Shown here: in pieces, positions 23,114-35,430 of the stretch
How positions within the stretch are numbered: the stretch's first letter is position 1
Layout of the letters: each line of letters opens with the position of its first letter
Assembly (NCBI GenBank): GCA_015680685.1
Contig: MNCI01004940.1
Span: forward strand, 24,817-88,816
Direction of reading: 5' to 3'
Source of the DNA: Gnetum montanum
Taxonomy: Eukaryota > Streptophyta > Gnetopsida > Gnetales > Gnetaceae
Length of the DNA: 64,000 nt
Notes under the pieces: generated by a model
The model's database searches: none
What the model was told of the DNA's origin: nothing
What the model saw: the letters and a program-made list of their open reading frames with translations, nothing else
Position numbers and translations under genes: made by a program

Positions 23114-23559
23114 GTTGAGGCTCTAACAAAGAACTAAGTTTCAATGTTTTTGCTACATCACTAGATGTTGAATAGGGATTTCAACAAGGGGATCCTTGGT
23201 GATGTCACCTACCTCTAGTTCTAGAGCCCTTACTAGATGGTTTGGCCAGTCTAGCAGTGCCTTTATGAATGTTATGTATTTATCATAGGCTATGGGCTCA
23301 AGATCTAGGCATTGAGAGTTGATGCGTCATGTGAGATCACCATGTGGCCCATTGAGGACTAGTGATGAGTGGAGATGCTTCTATGTAGTCATGTTACGAA
23401 TCCTGTAATAATCTTATAGAAACAACCAGAAAAATGTCAAGCTACACCTGTCTTAGTGAGAACAATATGTACAAAGTGAAGGAAAGTAATGTAGAAAAAT
23501 TTTTCAAAGTGCGAAAATGTGATTTTGAAGGCGAGGGATGCATGGGCTAATTTTGGGCC

Positions 23560-23640
23560 TCTGCAGGCCATGTGGTGCTAGTTTAAGATCTTAACAGACT
23601 GTGAAGCACCAGTTTAAGGTCTTACCCTGATATGTGCTAA
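23560..23640. repeat. Hairpin repeat block ii, element A (reduced)
   Basis: Two or three units survive: TGCTAGTTTAAGATCTTAAC then AGACTG, and ACCAGTTTAAGGTCTTACCC. They lie between the RT and the antisense gene, where element C has its 12-unit GGCC-type array at 46700-47115. Confidence 0.65.
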
Positions 23641-23649
23641 ATTCATCAT

Positions 23650-25418
23650 CAGAGCAAGGCTTGGTACGTCGAAAAAGAAAAATTGGCTTGGATGCTCATT
23701 GGGTGACAAAAAAAATTTCAATTTTTTTTTAAAGTTTAGAGACAACCAGAAAAATAAAAAATTTTCCAAAGTTTGGTGACTATGGTTCCACCCAACTATG
23801 GTTGGCACTATTGAGCATAGTCTTGGGATAGGTAAAAAATTAAGTGGTCCCTAGGGCTATAAAAGTACATTTTACCCTTTGGAAATCTATCATTGTCAAC
23901 ATTGAAAATGCAAACTTTGCAGAGTATATCATAGTTGCAAGAGCATAGTCACCAGAATGTCATGTTGAAGTGGATGTTCGAATCCTAGTATGACCAATAT
24001 GGACAAGGGAGATTGAGTTTGGGAATGCCTATTGCAGGCATGCATAGAGGAGTAGAGGATGCCACCAATTGCCAGGTACACTAGCTATGCTCTCCCCTTT
24101 TCTATCATTATTTCTTTGTGCTTTTCTTGCACTTAGGAATTTAGGGCTTGGGTTTTGGTTTTGGTTTTGGTAGCACCTTACCATGGCAAGGGCTGCCATC
24201 GCCATGGCCATTTGGGATCACCAAGGCTAGGGAGACAGTGTGCATGTGTTATAAGGATTTTTTGTTGCAAGGGTTTTTTGTGGTTTGTGTGGGGTTGGAG
24301 GGCAAAGCGTGGGGACTAGGGCTCATAACATTTTGCAATGATGGTGGTCACTACAATGTTCAATGTGGTCGCAAGGAAAAAAGGAAAGGCCATAGGCCTA
24401 GGGAAAAGTTTTCTTTCTTCATGGCATGTAGAGTGGGAGATTGGGATTTTGGCCTCATCCTAGGGCCACAGCCTATAGGGCAAAGGCACAGTGGATTACC
24501 ACCATAGTTTCTGCATGATTTTTTGTTCTCAAAAAGTTCATCTTCTACATAAGGTAGGGATGAGGGCTTGGTAGCAGCCATCGCCTCCAAGGTTGGTCAT
24601 GCAGCAGGGGGGTTTGCCCACTAATTTTTCTTTTTATTGATGCCAATTTTTTATTTTATTTTATTTTATTGGCATCTACCATGGGGTTGAGGGGAAGCGT
24701 GGTGCCCTGTGGTAAAGGCGCATAGCTAGAGGGGTTATAGGAAGGATGCGGTAAGGCGTAGGGCAAGGACAATCTCATGCGGGAATGTTTAGTGGTGTGG
24801 CTGCAAGGACCATGACCATGGTAGATGCTGAGTGTGCAGTGGGAAGTAGCACAAGGTGCATGGGACATGCTGCTGAACAATTACTTTTTTTTTTTGGAAA
24901 ATTTTGACATTTTTGGGGGCTAAGTATAGCTAGTAATATTTTTTTTGAAATTTTCTCAAAATTTTGGGGCTACACTTACAGTTAGAAATTTTTTTGCATT
25001 TTTGGACTACACCCCCAAAGGTAACCTAGAGTTAGAATTTTTTTTGCACTTTTTTGAACTATGTTGCCCGAAGATAGAAAATTTTTTGAAGAGTTTATGC
25101 AAAAGTGTTAAACCTATAAAATGCAACATGTTAATGCTAAATATGCAAGTACACCAAAATGAAATGATAATATAACTTGTAATGCTAAATGTGTAGTCAT
25201 GCAAAATGAAATGATAATGCTATTTAGAACGTATTGTACCCCAATGAGTACCAAACACATCAAATGTGTATGTCGATGTCCTATACTTGCAGGGCCCAAG
25301 GGGCCCTAAGATATTTTTTGCTACATCATGTTAATTTTTTACTAAGTGTAATTTAATGTATTTGCCAAAATGCATCTATTGTATACTAATGCTACATTTG
25401 TTGTTTATGCGATCGTAG
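23650..25418 (+). promoter_or_regulatory. Upstream region of the antisense gene, element A
   Basis: About 1.8 kb without a readable gene, equivalent to 47200-48335 of element C. It contains GAGCATAGTCTTGG at about 23812 and GAGCATAGTCACC at about 23944, the same word that makes up the palindromic array of the A LTRs. A TTTTGG run lies near 24150. Thus the family-specific LTR motif recurs upstream of the antisense gene. A first exon was not identified. Confidence 0.45.
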
Positions 25419-28400
25419 GGTGTTGCTAAAGCCAATGCTAGTCATCATAGAGCTTGTTGGCATTCTTTACTACATGAGTGAGCTTGTACCCAACATACCT
25501 ACACCAGATACATGGGTTGGTCATCAAGTGATATGGTTTTGGCTTGGGGAATCCAAGTTCCTAGCATTCCTGCTACAACACTTTAGTGTAATTATGTGGT
25601 CACACATAGTAGCATAGGCTATAGGCACCATCATTGAGACATTGCTACCTGGGGCCAACCAGTACATATTGAGATTTATGTTTGATGAGCCCATGATTGG
25701 TGATGATAGAGTAGGTGGAAGAAGATCTAAAGAATTATCCTAAATAGTATCTGAAGGCACTCGCATACTGTAGGACCTATGATTGGCTTAATGAGAGGTG
25801 GGCCAGTGGTGAGCCCAACTTCAAGGAGTTGGTTGCACCACCACCTCTATTTCACATACCATTTATTCCACATAAGTGCTTATTGTTTGGATTTTATAAT
25901 TTTTCACATGCACTTGTTGATTTTTCCTTGCTTGATTTTAACATTGTTTTTGCCTATGTTGTAGTTGTAGTTACTTCAGGAGAGGTGATGGTGGTCATCA
26001 CAGACCATAGTGAGGTCACCCTCATTATGAAATATGGTGATGTGGAGGGGGCACAACATTAGTTGTGCTATCAGGCGTTAGAGACATTGACTAGTCAACT
26101 CACATGTGCTGGGTTGATGGACCTTTTCTTAACCCTTAGCCCAAGCATTCTGGTGGCTGAAATGGTTACCATCATAGACTCCTTCAATAGTGACATCCAT
26201 TACTTNAATGGTTACCATCATAGACTCCTTCAATAGTGACATCCATTACTTTGTCACCCACATGCATGGAGTGAGGTTAGTCTTGGACCTCAATGAGGCC
26301 TTCTTTGTTGACCTCTTTGGCATTTTCTTTGATGGCCTATTAGTCATTAACAATGACAACAGAGAGGTGGACCTCAGAGAAGATATCAAGGAGTGGCTGG
26401 GAGCCACTTGATCTCACAAAGGGATCCTAATTAGGAACATGCATGTGCTTGAGGTCTAGGAGCTCTACCCTCTCTTTTGTGCTCCTGCCTTCCTAAATTT
26501 TCTCTCCCAAGGAAAAATCCATGGAATAGAGTAGGTGCAAGTTATGAAAGAGGTATTTTAGGAGGGCATGAGGTTCAACTAGGCCTCCTACATTGCCACT
26601 AGACTACATGAAGAGATCACTAGGTTACAGTACAACCTCCAAGCAAGATCTCATGTACACTTCATGTTCTTTGTAGCATATTTATGAACATTCACAAAGC
26701 TTTTGCTAGTCCAAGATAGTAGGCATTGGGAAGTGCAAGATTGTGAGTAGTTTTCTAAGCCTTGGGTCAAGCACTTGTTTGCAACCATTCACATGTAGGA
26801 CCCTCCAAAGGGGATTGATGAGTCATACTCAATTACGACAAAAGGCCATTTGAGGCAGTTACACTATTCTCATGACAACATGGGCGAGTGTCCCCCAATT
26901 GTCATTGGGGATGTGAACAAGGCTAATCATTACATTGCAAAAATAGTGGAGCTTTCTGAGGTGAAGATCAAGAGACCATGCTTGGTGGAGGAGGCTACTC
27001 CTACGGATAGATAAGTAGGCACCAAGAAGATATGCCTCAAAATACCCACTTTATGCATAGATGTTGCATGTTAGTACACATGTCTTAGATGCATTCATTT
27101 TATATATTTTTATATTTATATTTTTAGTGTTTTCTTCTGGTAAGTTATGTTAATGCTAAAATGTTACATTTGTAAATTAGCTGAGAGGGCTATTGAAGTA
27201 GCGATGGTAACAACAATAGAGGCAACCCCTTCTCAAGCTAAGGAGGGGGATGCACCCAGAGAGGAGCTGCATGGGGGCTGGCAGTTGGGAGATCCCCTTG
27301 CATTCACACCTAAGTGCTTGCTAGGTAATTTATTTAAATTACCATTTGTTGTTGCTATTTTTCTCTTGCATATTTGGCTATTTAGTTGTTGCTAAATACA
27401 TTGTTGTTATGTAGCCTTAAATGCACCTACCAATGATCTACTACATGTGCCTACCTATCACATGAAGCCATGGGTAGAGGCACCAGACAAGTTTGCCTTC
27501 ATTGAAGGCATTTTTGAGGATATAATAGACTAGATACAATAGGTAGATCCTGAGCTTGATATGCATGCTATGATTTTCCTTACATTGCTTTATCAATTTC
27601 ATGCTTAGTCTATGACTAATTTTGATTTGCTTATTACATGCCAATAGGCTCTAAGCTCCATTGGGATCCAAATCAGGTGGCTAAAGTGGATGCTCTCCCT
27701 AAGTACCTTGCTAAAGTAAAGTAGGTGCTTCACCATGTGTATGAGGTAAAGTCCATACTTTCCTATATGAAAGTGTTATAAAGCTACAAGCACTTGAAAA
27801 AGCACCTATGGAAACACATGCATGAGCTTTAGGAGATAGAGGCAAGCCAAGACAAGAAGATTGAGGACCTCCAGTCTCGATATGACTTCTTGGTAGCTTA
27901 ATCACAGGGAGATAGTACTTGGCAAACCATAGATTGACTATGCCAGGTACTAGTTGGCCATTCAAGGAAACAACAAGGGCACCTGAGAGATTGTTGGGCA
28001 GAGGCTATAAATGGATCTGCATGTCCAAAAAAGCCAAGATTGGAAAAATTTTAGCACTAATGTGTGCAAGTGGGAGCATATGCAAAAAATCACAAACACC
28101 ACTATAATCATGAGCAAGATGAATATCTATGGTAGCTCAAAGAAGAGTCTATCGACCATCATTACCTTGAGATGTTCATTGAGGCAATTGGTGGAAGATG
28201 GGCCTTTGAGATATTTACTTGCCATAGTGGTTAATGGTTCCCCAGAGCAAGAGATTATCATGCCTTCAAGGGAGACTTCATCTACCACCTTTTCTATGTA
28301 GCTACTCATGTGGTTGAATCATCATGGATGAAGAAAAGATCCTTGTGGGTGTTGACTTTGGCCCCAAGAACTACATGTGGCTATTAGAGGCTGAGATCCT

Positions 28401-28639
28401 CCAACACTTGGAGGAGGGCCTTGATAGCTTGTCTCCAAACATGGTCAATGCAGGACCCTCTCAGGTTAGTTCTTTATTTCATTTTTTATGATTTTTGTAT
28501 TAAGTTGCATATTGCACTATTTCTTATAGATTTTTGTCTTATTATTGTTGTTTTTGACAAGCATCGAGCAATGCTACAGTCGCCCAGTGACATGATAGAA
28601 GAAGAGGAGCCTCGAACCCCACCTAGCACCATTGGTTAA
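25419..28639 (+). pseudogene. Antisense multi-exon gene of element A
   Basis: On the strand opposite to gag-pol, between protease and RT. It matches the gene at 48336-51953 in element C exon by exon: LVIIELVGILYYMSEL (C: LVIKLVGVLAWFG); AEMVTIIDSFNSDIHYF and FFVDLFGIFFDGLLV (C: AEMIGAVDSFDKSVSYY, FFSNLFGVPVDGVNV); GIDESYSITTKGH (C: GIDESVSIMTRGS); KLHWDPNQVAK (C: KLRWDPSKIVN); STWQTID; AKNHKHHYN; HYLEMFIEAIG; a glutamate-rich end before TAA at 28637-28639. Splice sites at homologous places include acceptors before 25419, 25965, 27181, 27415 and 27648 and donors after 27324 and 28464. Numerous stops; a 45-base duplication around N at 26206 disturbs exon 4. No known domain recognised. Confidence 0.75.
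26161..26251. repeat. 45-bp exact direct duplication around an N
   Basis: Bases 26161-26205 and 26207-26251 are identical over 45 positions and are separated by the single ambiguous base 26206. Element C has one copy of the matching coding segment (SIAEM..AVDSF). This looks like two contig ends that overlap but were joined with an N rather than merged. Confidence 0.9.
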
Positions 28640-28829
28640 GTAGACCCTAATGTAGCCTTGTCATTGGGAATTTTTGTATTTTTGCTATGTAATTTGGATG
28701 GTCATGTGATGTATTGTTATTTTTTTTATGAGATGTAGTGGATTTTTGCTACATGGAGTGTATGATGAGTAGAATTTTGTATTTATTTGCTATGTGTTTG
28801 ATGTTAATGATGTGATGAGTTGATGCAAT

Positions 28830-29110
28830 TGGGCTATAGCAATTGCTAGTTTTGGGCCATTTTGGGCCGCACATGTAGATAACATTTTGATAGTTTTAGG
28901 CCATTTTAGGCCCCAGTGATAGTTTAGGCCATTTCAGGCCATGCAGTAATGAAAAAGTGTTTCCATTTTTAGGCCAGGGCGGGTCATGCTAGTAGTTTTC
29001 GTTCATTCCAGGCTATGTGATAAAGGGAGATTCAATTGCCAATTTTAGAACATGGTGAGCTATGTGATAGCTTAAGGCCTTTTTGGGCCATGCATTGAAG
29101 GGAAAAAGAT
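28830..29110. repeat. Hairpin repeat block iii, element A
   Basis: Decayed GGCC-type units lie just downstream of the antisense gene: TAGTTTTGGGCCATTTTGGG then CC, TAGTTTTAGGCCATTTTAGG then CC, TAGTTTAGGCCATTTCAGGC then C, and a last one near 29070. Stem GGCC/GGCC, loop ATTTTG or ATTTCA. Same place as 52290-52560 in element C. Confidence 0.8.
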
Positions 29111-29425
29111 TTCTAGTTTTAGGCCTTGGCAGGTTGTGGCACTTTGAAATTTTTGAATTTTATGCATTTTTCTTTTTTGTATGTGTAAAGTAATTACTAA
29201 ATAGTAACCAAATGAAAATGTAAACTTAGCAAAAATGCATGAATAGAAGAAATAGACACATAATAAGGTAAACAATGCAAAAACATGAGCAACCAAGCTA
29301 ACATAACATGTGAACAAAATGCAAATAAGAAAAGCATGTAGAAGTGGGGCAGGTGGGTACCCAGCACGTATTGGACCAAGGGGATGACTTACTCATGTAG
29401 TTGTTTCTTAATATGGTGTGGGTTA

Positions 29426-30721
29426 AGGGGTGAAACACCACAAAATTCTGAGCTTAGAATCGAGCTAAAATCGTGATGCTCCCCACCATGACTAAAGCTT
29501 GACGGCCTCATGGACAGCTTCAAACGGAGTCGAACTGAGCAAGAAACGGTTCCCTAGGACCCATAGAAGACTACGCCAACATTTGACATTAAACTTGGCA
29601 AATTTTGAGCTCAAAATACTTAGTTTTCATTGAGTATGCAGCGTGCATGCCCAGCGTGTGACTTCAAAGACTACCCGAAATAGGCACTTCAGAGCAAGAT
29701 TTTCACAAGGCATCAACTCTCAGAGATAGGGTAATTGTTTGGCGTCATCATGGGCTCAAGAAAATTGGGTTTTGACCTTGAAATCATGCACTTTGAGGTT
29801 CACACACTGAGCATGTACATCCTGCACCCCCGACATGTAGCACAGCGTACACCAATCGAGGCCTTCCAAAACCATGTCAGATGAAGTCTAAATGAGCCCA
29901 AATTCGACAAACAACATTCTCATGATCCAAGGGCCAAGCGTAAGATTTTCTATTCTAACAGTAGTGTTCGTTTGTAAAGTTGAATTCTTTTATATTGCTT
30001 AAGTCTGTACGCTGGGTCACACGGTTAGCGTGCACACACTGGCATGCAGCACGCTGTACAGTTGTAATTTTCTTTGCACCCGGGCAACGCAACCACCTGT
30101 CATCTGACCCAAAATTCTCTCACCCATGGCCACTCATAAACCTCATAAAAACCCCAATTTTTCACGAGATCGGGGTTGGCAATTTGGGAAAACTAGAGAC
30201 AAAAACCCAGGAGACACTGAGCAAATCAGAGTAGGAAACCGATACGTTGGACTCTTACCTTGTACGCTGAGCATACAGCCTTCATGCTATGCCTGTAGTT
30301 TAAACCAGTACATCATCATCTCCTAGCATCCATCAGGGCTATTCGTCCACCTTGTGTCAGATTCACAACTACATTTAGATTGGTGCATTGTAATCTCATT
30401 TTGCAATAAAGTTGTTTCATTTTTGATCAAGATTTGTTATAGTTTTCATCCATTTTTGTTTGCCTTTGTATTTGGTTTCTCTGCACGTTCATGTTCTGGT
30501 CAACGTTTATCATGTTGTTTATGTATAACCCAGTGTATTGTGCATTGCTATATGTTGGGGAAATCCTTGTCTGATTCACGTGCGGACCACCCAAGGTACT
30601 CTACCTTTGTTCGTTCCAGCTCACCCTCAAGCAAAGGTAAGGTCTTCTATGCTCATCTATAAATCACGCGGTGCTCATCCCATTCCAGCCTTGCATCGAC
30701 AATTTTAGACAGGACAAGGGG
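29426..30721. repeat. 5-bp target duplication AGGGG around solo LTR
   Basis: AGGGG at 29426-29430 and AGGGG at 30717-30721 flank the LTR exactly. A perfect duplication defines the ends of this LTR family as TGAAACACC at one end and GGACA at the other. Confidence 0.9.
29431..30716 (+). mobile_element. Solo LTR, element C type, + orientation
   Basis: 1286 bases starting TGAAACACCACAAAATTCTG and ending TTTTAGACAGGACA. It is the reverse orientation of the LTRs of element C: the start aligns with the reverse complement of 58590 downward (GAGCTTAG, AATCGAGCTAA, AGCTTCAA, GGAGTC, GGACCCA, ATACTTAGTTTTCA), and the end aligns with the reverse complement of 57268 upward (CCTCAAGC-AAGGTA-GGTCTT). A TATA-like CTCATAAAAACCCC is near 30143. 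No internal region remains, as after recombination between two LTRs. It inserted into element A between block iii and the protease. Confidence 0.92.
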
Positions 30722-31390
30722 TACACAGGCCCTGGATGGTATGAGACTGTACTTGCCTTGAGCTTCATCAGTTATGTCAAAGGGTAGTTCTATCCACAAA
30801 GCATCCTCCAGAAGGCCAGGGATTTTCGTCGGCTCCTCAAGTTGGGATGCCTTACATTGTTTGCCTTTGTCCTTCGCGAGAGGTGTGTCATTAGGGAACT
30901 CTACCTCTAACCCTTGTTTAGTGTCAATGTTGCTAATGGTTAGTGGGGCTACATTGTCACCATATATGATAACCTCTCCACCTTCATATGGAAGGTGGAT
31001 TTCTTAATGGATGGGGGAGGAGATGACCCACAGTTGGGCTAGCCAAGGCCTATTCAAGATAAGGTTGAAACACGACATCTCCTTAATCACAATGAATTTT
31101 GTTGTGGTTGGGAATTGTTCCTTGGCCACAAAGGCTATCATGACTATTCCCCTTATGATGACATGCAACCCATTGAAGGACTTTAGGCATGACATCTTCA
31201 TTGGTTTAATTTGATTAGCTAGAACAAGCTTGTTAATGACTATGTATGAGATGACATTAATTGTTGCCTTGTCATCAACGTGCACCCTATGGATTTTGCA
31301 TTGCATCACATAGATAGAGAAAAACATCAGTGTAGTAATGACTTGGCCCTTCTCAGGGTCTATCTTAATTACCTCATCGTGAAATGCCAA
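30722..31390 (-). pseudogene. Element A protease region
   Basis: The frame at 31390-31004 reads VITTLMFFSIYVMQCKIHRV followed by HVDDKATINVISYIVINKLV, then MSCLKSFNGLHVIIRGIVMI, then FNLILNRPWLAQLWVISSPI. It corresponds to the retropepsin-like protease after gag. The active-site stretch is HVDDGATTNV in element C and HVDDGAATNV in B; A has HVDDKATINV, with the glycine lost. The downstream part to 30722 (WIELPFDITDEA-like residues) matches B, and the solo LTR lies directly after it. Confidence 0.85.
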
Positions 31391-31399
31391 GGGTGTTGA

Positions 31400-34001
31400 A
31401 CTCGATTCCTACAGAGGAAGAAGTAACATCATAACGTAGATGGACTATTCATCCACTAGGATGTCCTCCATGATAGGGATAGAGGTCAACATGTGAACTA
31501 ACAATTCATGATGAGTGAAGGAGGTCATTATCAGGTTGTATAGGCTTAATGTTGTGTTTTTCTATTTCAAAGCATACTTGACCTGGGCCAATGCATCAAG
31601 GAAGTCCTTTCTACCATATGCTACTTTTTTGTTGGCCTTCATCTTCTTCATGCAGTCCAAGAGATGAATCTCTCATGGAGGAGATTTGGGCTTTACTTAC
31701 CTTGTTTGCTTTGGAGCCATAGTGCTTCATTGTTGGTTACTTGTTGTAGTGGCCTCCTTGGTTGGTTAGGCCATTGGAATAGAAGATAAGGGGATAGGAT
31801 TTGGTGGGTCTAGTGCCCTTTGCTCCTAGTGCTACCTAAGCATTCAATCGATGAGGTGCTTGTTAGGCCTCCCAAGTTACCACCTCAATTGCCTATTGGT
31901 GTTGGCTGTAGGATGGTGCCTTGGGTGAATAGGGACTAACACATTGTCCATCATTGGACTCGAAGTAGATGGGGATTTTGCACACTATGACATCCTTACG
32001 ACAAAGTGTGATTAGAATATTACTACTGTAACATGCTGTAGGGCCCTAACCACAAAGGGTGTTATGGGCACCCAAGGTGGTGCTTTGATAATGAAAGGGG
32101 TCCTTGAATTGGTTAAGGAAAAAGAGGCCCCAACATCACCAAAGGGGAAGAAGACCATGAATGGCTCCTGCGTTAGTTATAAATTATCATCAACACTGAT
32201 AGTGTTGATGATGTGCCTACACTGCTTGCATTGAGAGGGTCCTTATAAACCCCCATTGATTAGGTTTGGGGATGCACTAGGTTGGTTGCATCAAGGACCA
32301 ATTTTCCTTTGTTGATCATGTGTTGTATATCATCTTGCAATGTCATGTAAACATTCTTATCATGACCTTGCAATTGGTGATATTGGCAAAAATGATCCAA
32401 CCTAAAATGCTTAGGGACTAGAGGCTGATTCAACAATGCGGTTGAAGGATTCTTGAGGAACTCACAATATCAGTCATGCTACTTGCAAGCATCCTTGTAC
32501 ATCTGCTTATATTGGATTCATCTAGTGTGAATCAATTGGTCCAAGATCTTTGACTGCTTAATGGGCAGTGATGTGTACTTCAAGCAATCCTTGTGCTCAA
32601 AGTTAGGCCTTGTGGTAGCTGGTGCCATGGTTGCCAATGACGCAGGCTAGTTGGTTGTTGCTATGTTAGAGCCAACTACCTTATTGTTGTTGGTTAGGGC
32701 CTTGGGTGGCTTGGTCATTGGTTTGGCATTAGCTAGCTTAGCCTCGTTGGCCACCATTTTAGCAATTGCAGTTGCCTATTTTCCCTTGTCCTTGTCTTCT
32801 TTTTCTTTGCATGCAAATTTTTGTAGGCCACGTAAGCTAAATCCTTGCTGGCCTCTACCACATCCTAGATGCTCTTAGTTTGAGTAAATGCTTAGCTTAA
32901 GGACTACGAGGAAAGGTAATATAGATTCAACTTGATGAGTTCATTCATTGTACTTTTGAAAATGGCCAATAGGTGTGTTTCCACAATGGGCTCACAGATT
33001 TCATTGAGTGATGTGCTCGAGCATTAAATGAATTTTTGCATAGGCTCTATGTGGTCCTACTTTGCTTACATGAACTATTCTAGGGTCACCTCAAGCTTCA
33101 AGTTGTACTTGAAGTGCATGATGAATTAGGTGAGAAATTCCTCCAAAGAAGAGATGGAGGCCCTAGGAAGTGTGTGGTACCAATTTAGTGCCTTACCTGT
33201 TAAGGACATGGAAAACATGTAGAAGATGGTGTTTGGCCACACCTGTAGTAAGAGGCATTCTAACTAAAAGGTTAATAGATGGGCATTATGATCCCCTTCA
33301 CCGTTGTATTTGGTGAATTGGGGTAATAGGACCTTGGTAGGCATTGCCAGTGGTGGAACTACAAGACTGATTAGATCATCCTAGTAAAAGTCCATCACAT
33401 GGACAATTTTAGAGGAGGTAGCCCTAAGCTACTTGACCTCTTCAATGAGGATTTTGATTAGTTAAAATGCTTAATCCAAGCTTGGTGTGATTGCAGTAGG
33501 CTACGTGGGTTGAACTGCCCACTGTGGTTATTGGATGGCCCACAACCTGACTCCAGGTTGTGTGACCACATGCAATGCTTGTTGTGTGGGTTGTGCCATA
33601 GGCACAACACCTAAGCCACACCATGGGTTTGCAGTTTGGGCCATTGTAAAAGGTGTCAACATGACAAACAAGATGAATGATGCCTAAGTCATATATGGTG
33701 AGGGAGGAATATGCATGATGTGCACATAGAGTTACGTGGATGCAATGGTTGTTGTTATAGTAGGCTAAATAGCTTGAATAGGCTAAATAGGCTGGACAAG
33801 CTACAAAGGCAGCACAGGCTATGAAGGGATGGTGAAGGATACACTAAAGGAAAAACTAAAATGTAGAGCAACATCCTAGTGCATCTACTATGTTTGGTGA
33901 GTTGCCACCATAGGTGTTGACCTAGGTAGTGACATCGAGCCCTGGGACAATGAAGGAGAAAAAGAAAAGGCTATCTATTGGAATGAGGCATGGAATGAGT
34001 C
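31400..34001 (-). pseudogene. Element A gag, larger part
   Basis: On the - strand after the B insertion. The capsid-like core (about 33390-32790) reads PPLAMPTKVLLPQFTKYNGE followed by GDHNAHLLTF, then LLLQVWPNTIFYMFSMSLTG followed by KALNWYHTLPRASISSLEEF, then FIMHFKYNLKLEVTLE and CEPIVETHLLAIFKSTMNEL. This matches B and C. The zinc-knuckle-like block (about 32440-32240) reads RLDHFCQYHQLQGHDKNVYM followed by TLQDDIQHMINKG. Linkers are rich in proline, threonine and charged residues. Many stops. Its N-terminal end lies beyond element B at 61927-62350. Confidence 0.85.
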
Positions 34002-34006
34002 ATCAT
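34002..34006. repeat. Left target duplication of element B (ATCAT)
   Basis: ATCAT lies directly before TGTACTGACC, the left border of element B. An identical ATCAT follows the right LTR at 61922-61926. Confidence 0.9.
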
Positions 34007-35430
34007 TGTACTGACCTAAATTGTCGGTGTAAGGCTGGAAGGAAAATGGACACCGAGAGATCGTCGGGCAACCACAGTTGACTCTACCTTCGCCCATGGG
34101 CAAGCTAGAAAAGTAAACGAAGGCAGAGTGCCTTGGATGGTTTGCACGCAAATCAACTAAGGACTTTCCCGAGCGTAAGCTACGGCTAGCGCTGGGGTTA
34201 TCCTAAACGATGTAAGCGGGATGTAAACAACAACACAAAATGTAAACAAAGCATAATGAATTATAAATAAAGCATAAATAGAGCTATATTGTAAACAAAG
34301 CATAAATAGAACTAAATAATGTAAATGGAAGACAATGAACTGTATTGTATTGTTTAACAAAAAAAAAAGGTATGCACCGGTCAAAGTGTAGCTGCATGTG
34401 TGGATGGCAGGTCAAGCACTAAGCCCCAGGATGATGTCTGAAGTGATGATGCGATGATGTGATGTGATGAACGTGAGAAATGCTTGGATGCTAACAGTCA
34501 GATGTGCCGAGCGCCCAAGGATTGCAGGTTCTGCACCTTCTCAGGATTTCCAATCTCTTCAATTTTTGCCTCTGATTCATGTGAATTGACAAGGTATTTA
34601 TAGGGTTGGGCTGGGCTCCGGCATAGAATTTCCAGAATGGAATCAATGGTTAGGAGATGAAAGAAAAGCAGATCTAGTGACATGTATCCAATGGATAGTT
34701 GTGTTCGGGTTGGATGCGTGTTAGCGAGAGTTGGATGTGTGTCGGCAAGCTACGCTCTTGACCAGGTGCATCACATTTTACAATTTATGGGTTATTCAAG
34801 CCCATGAAAGTACATTTAATTTAGACCGTGATGGCTTGACTATCCCAAAAATAAAAATTTACAATGAAATGTACAAGGGAAATTCAATCTGTCCTGCTTG
34901 AAACTTCTTTGTCCCTGAGTTTTTCTAAAATTTTCTGGAAATTGCTAATGCTGAGAATTTTCTACTATTTTCTAGAATTTTTTCTGGAATTTTCTAGAAG
35001 TCAATGAATAGTGTTCATGCGATGAATAGTATTCACGTGATGAATAGTATTTACTTGATGAATAGTATTTACGCTGTGAATAGTGATTTACGCTGTGAAT
35101 AGTGATTTATGCATCCATACGCTATGCAGCGTAAGAAAATGTAGCCTCAGCGTAATCAACTGAAAACACCTCATTTAAAGCCCGAATTTTGATTTTTTGG
35201 AGGCTGGAGGCTATTAGGGACCTTGGTGAAGATCATGGGGGGTCCTTGTGCTTGATTTCGGCCTATTTTGACTTAGTTTTAGGGCTCCAAAAGTTGGTGA
35301 CGCTGATCCTTACACGTTGTGATCTGAGGGCCCCAGGGGGACCTTGCTTGCTCCATGGTGGGTTGCTTGAAGCTGTTTCAGAGGCTCTGAAGTTGTCTGG
35401 AAGTGTTGCTAAAATTTTTGTGGTGTTTCA
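34007..35430 (-). repeat. Element B 3' LTR
   Basis: 1424 bases, starting TGTACTGACCTAAA and ending GTGGTGTTTCA. It aligns throughout with 60536-61921 (1386 bases). A - strand TATA-like box is at 34594-34604 (CCTATAAATACC). TTC/GAA arrays lie at 34921-34999, and GTGAATAGTGATTTACGCT-like repeats at 35000-35110. Both LTRs have many substitutions relative to each other. Confidence 0.93.
34921..34999. promoter_or_regulatory. Heat-shock-element-like array in element B LTR
   Basis: TTCTGGAATTTTCTAGAA at 34982-34999 is four perfect alternating units (TTC nn GAA nn TTC nn GAA), the known binding pattern of heat-shock factors. More partial units lie at 34922-34940 and 34970-34977. In sense it lies about 320-400 bases upstream of the TATA box. 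The right LTR has an equivalent array. A heat response is inferred, not shown. Confidence 0.65.

Noticed and set aside
24148-24507. 119-codon + strand frame rich in glycine, possible first exon of the antisense gene in A
   Set aside because: The glycine/phenylalanine start comes from a TTTTGG repeat, and nothing comparable is found at the same place in element C.
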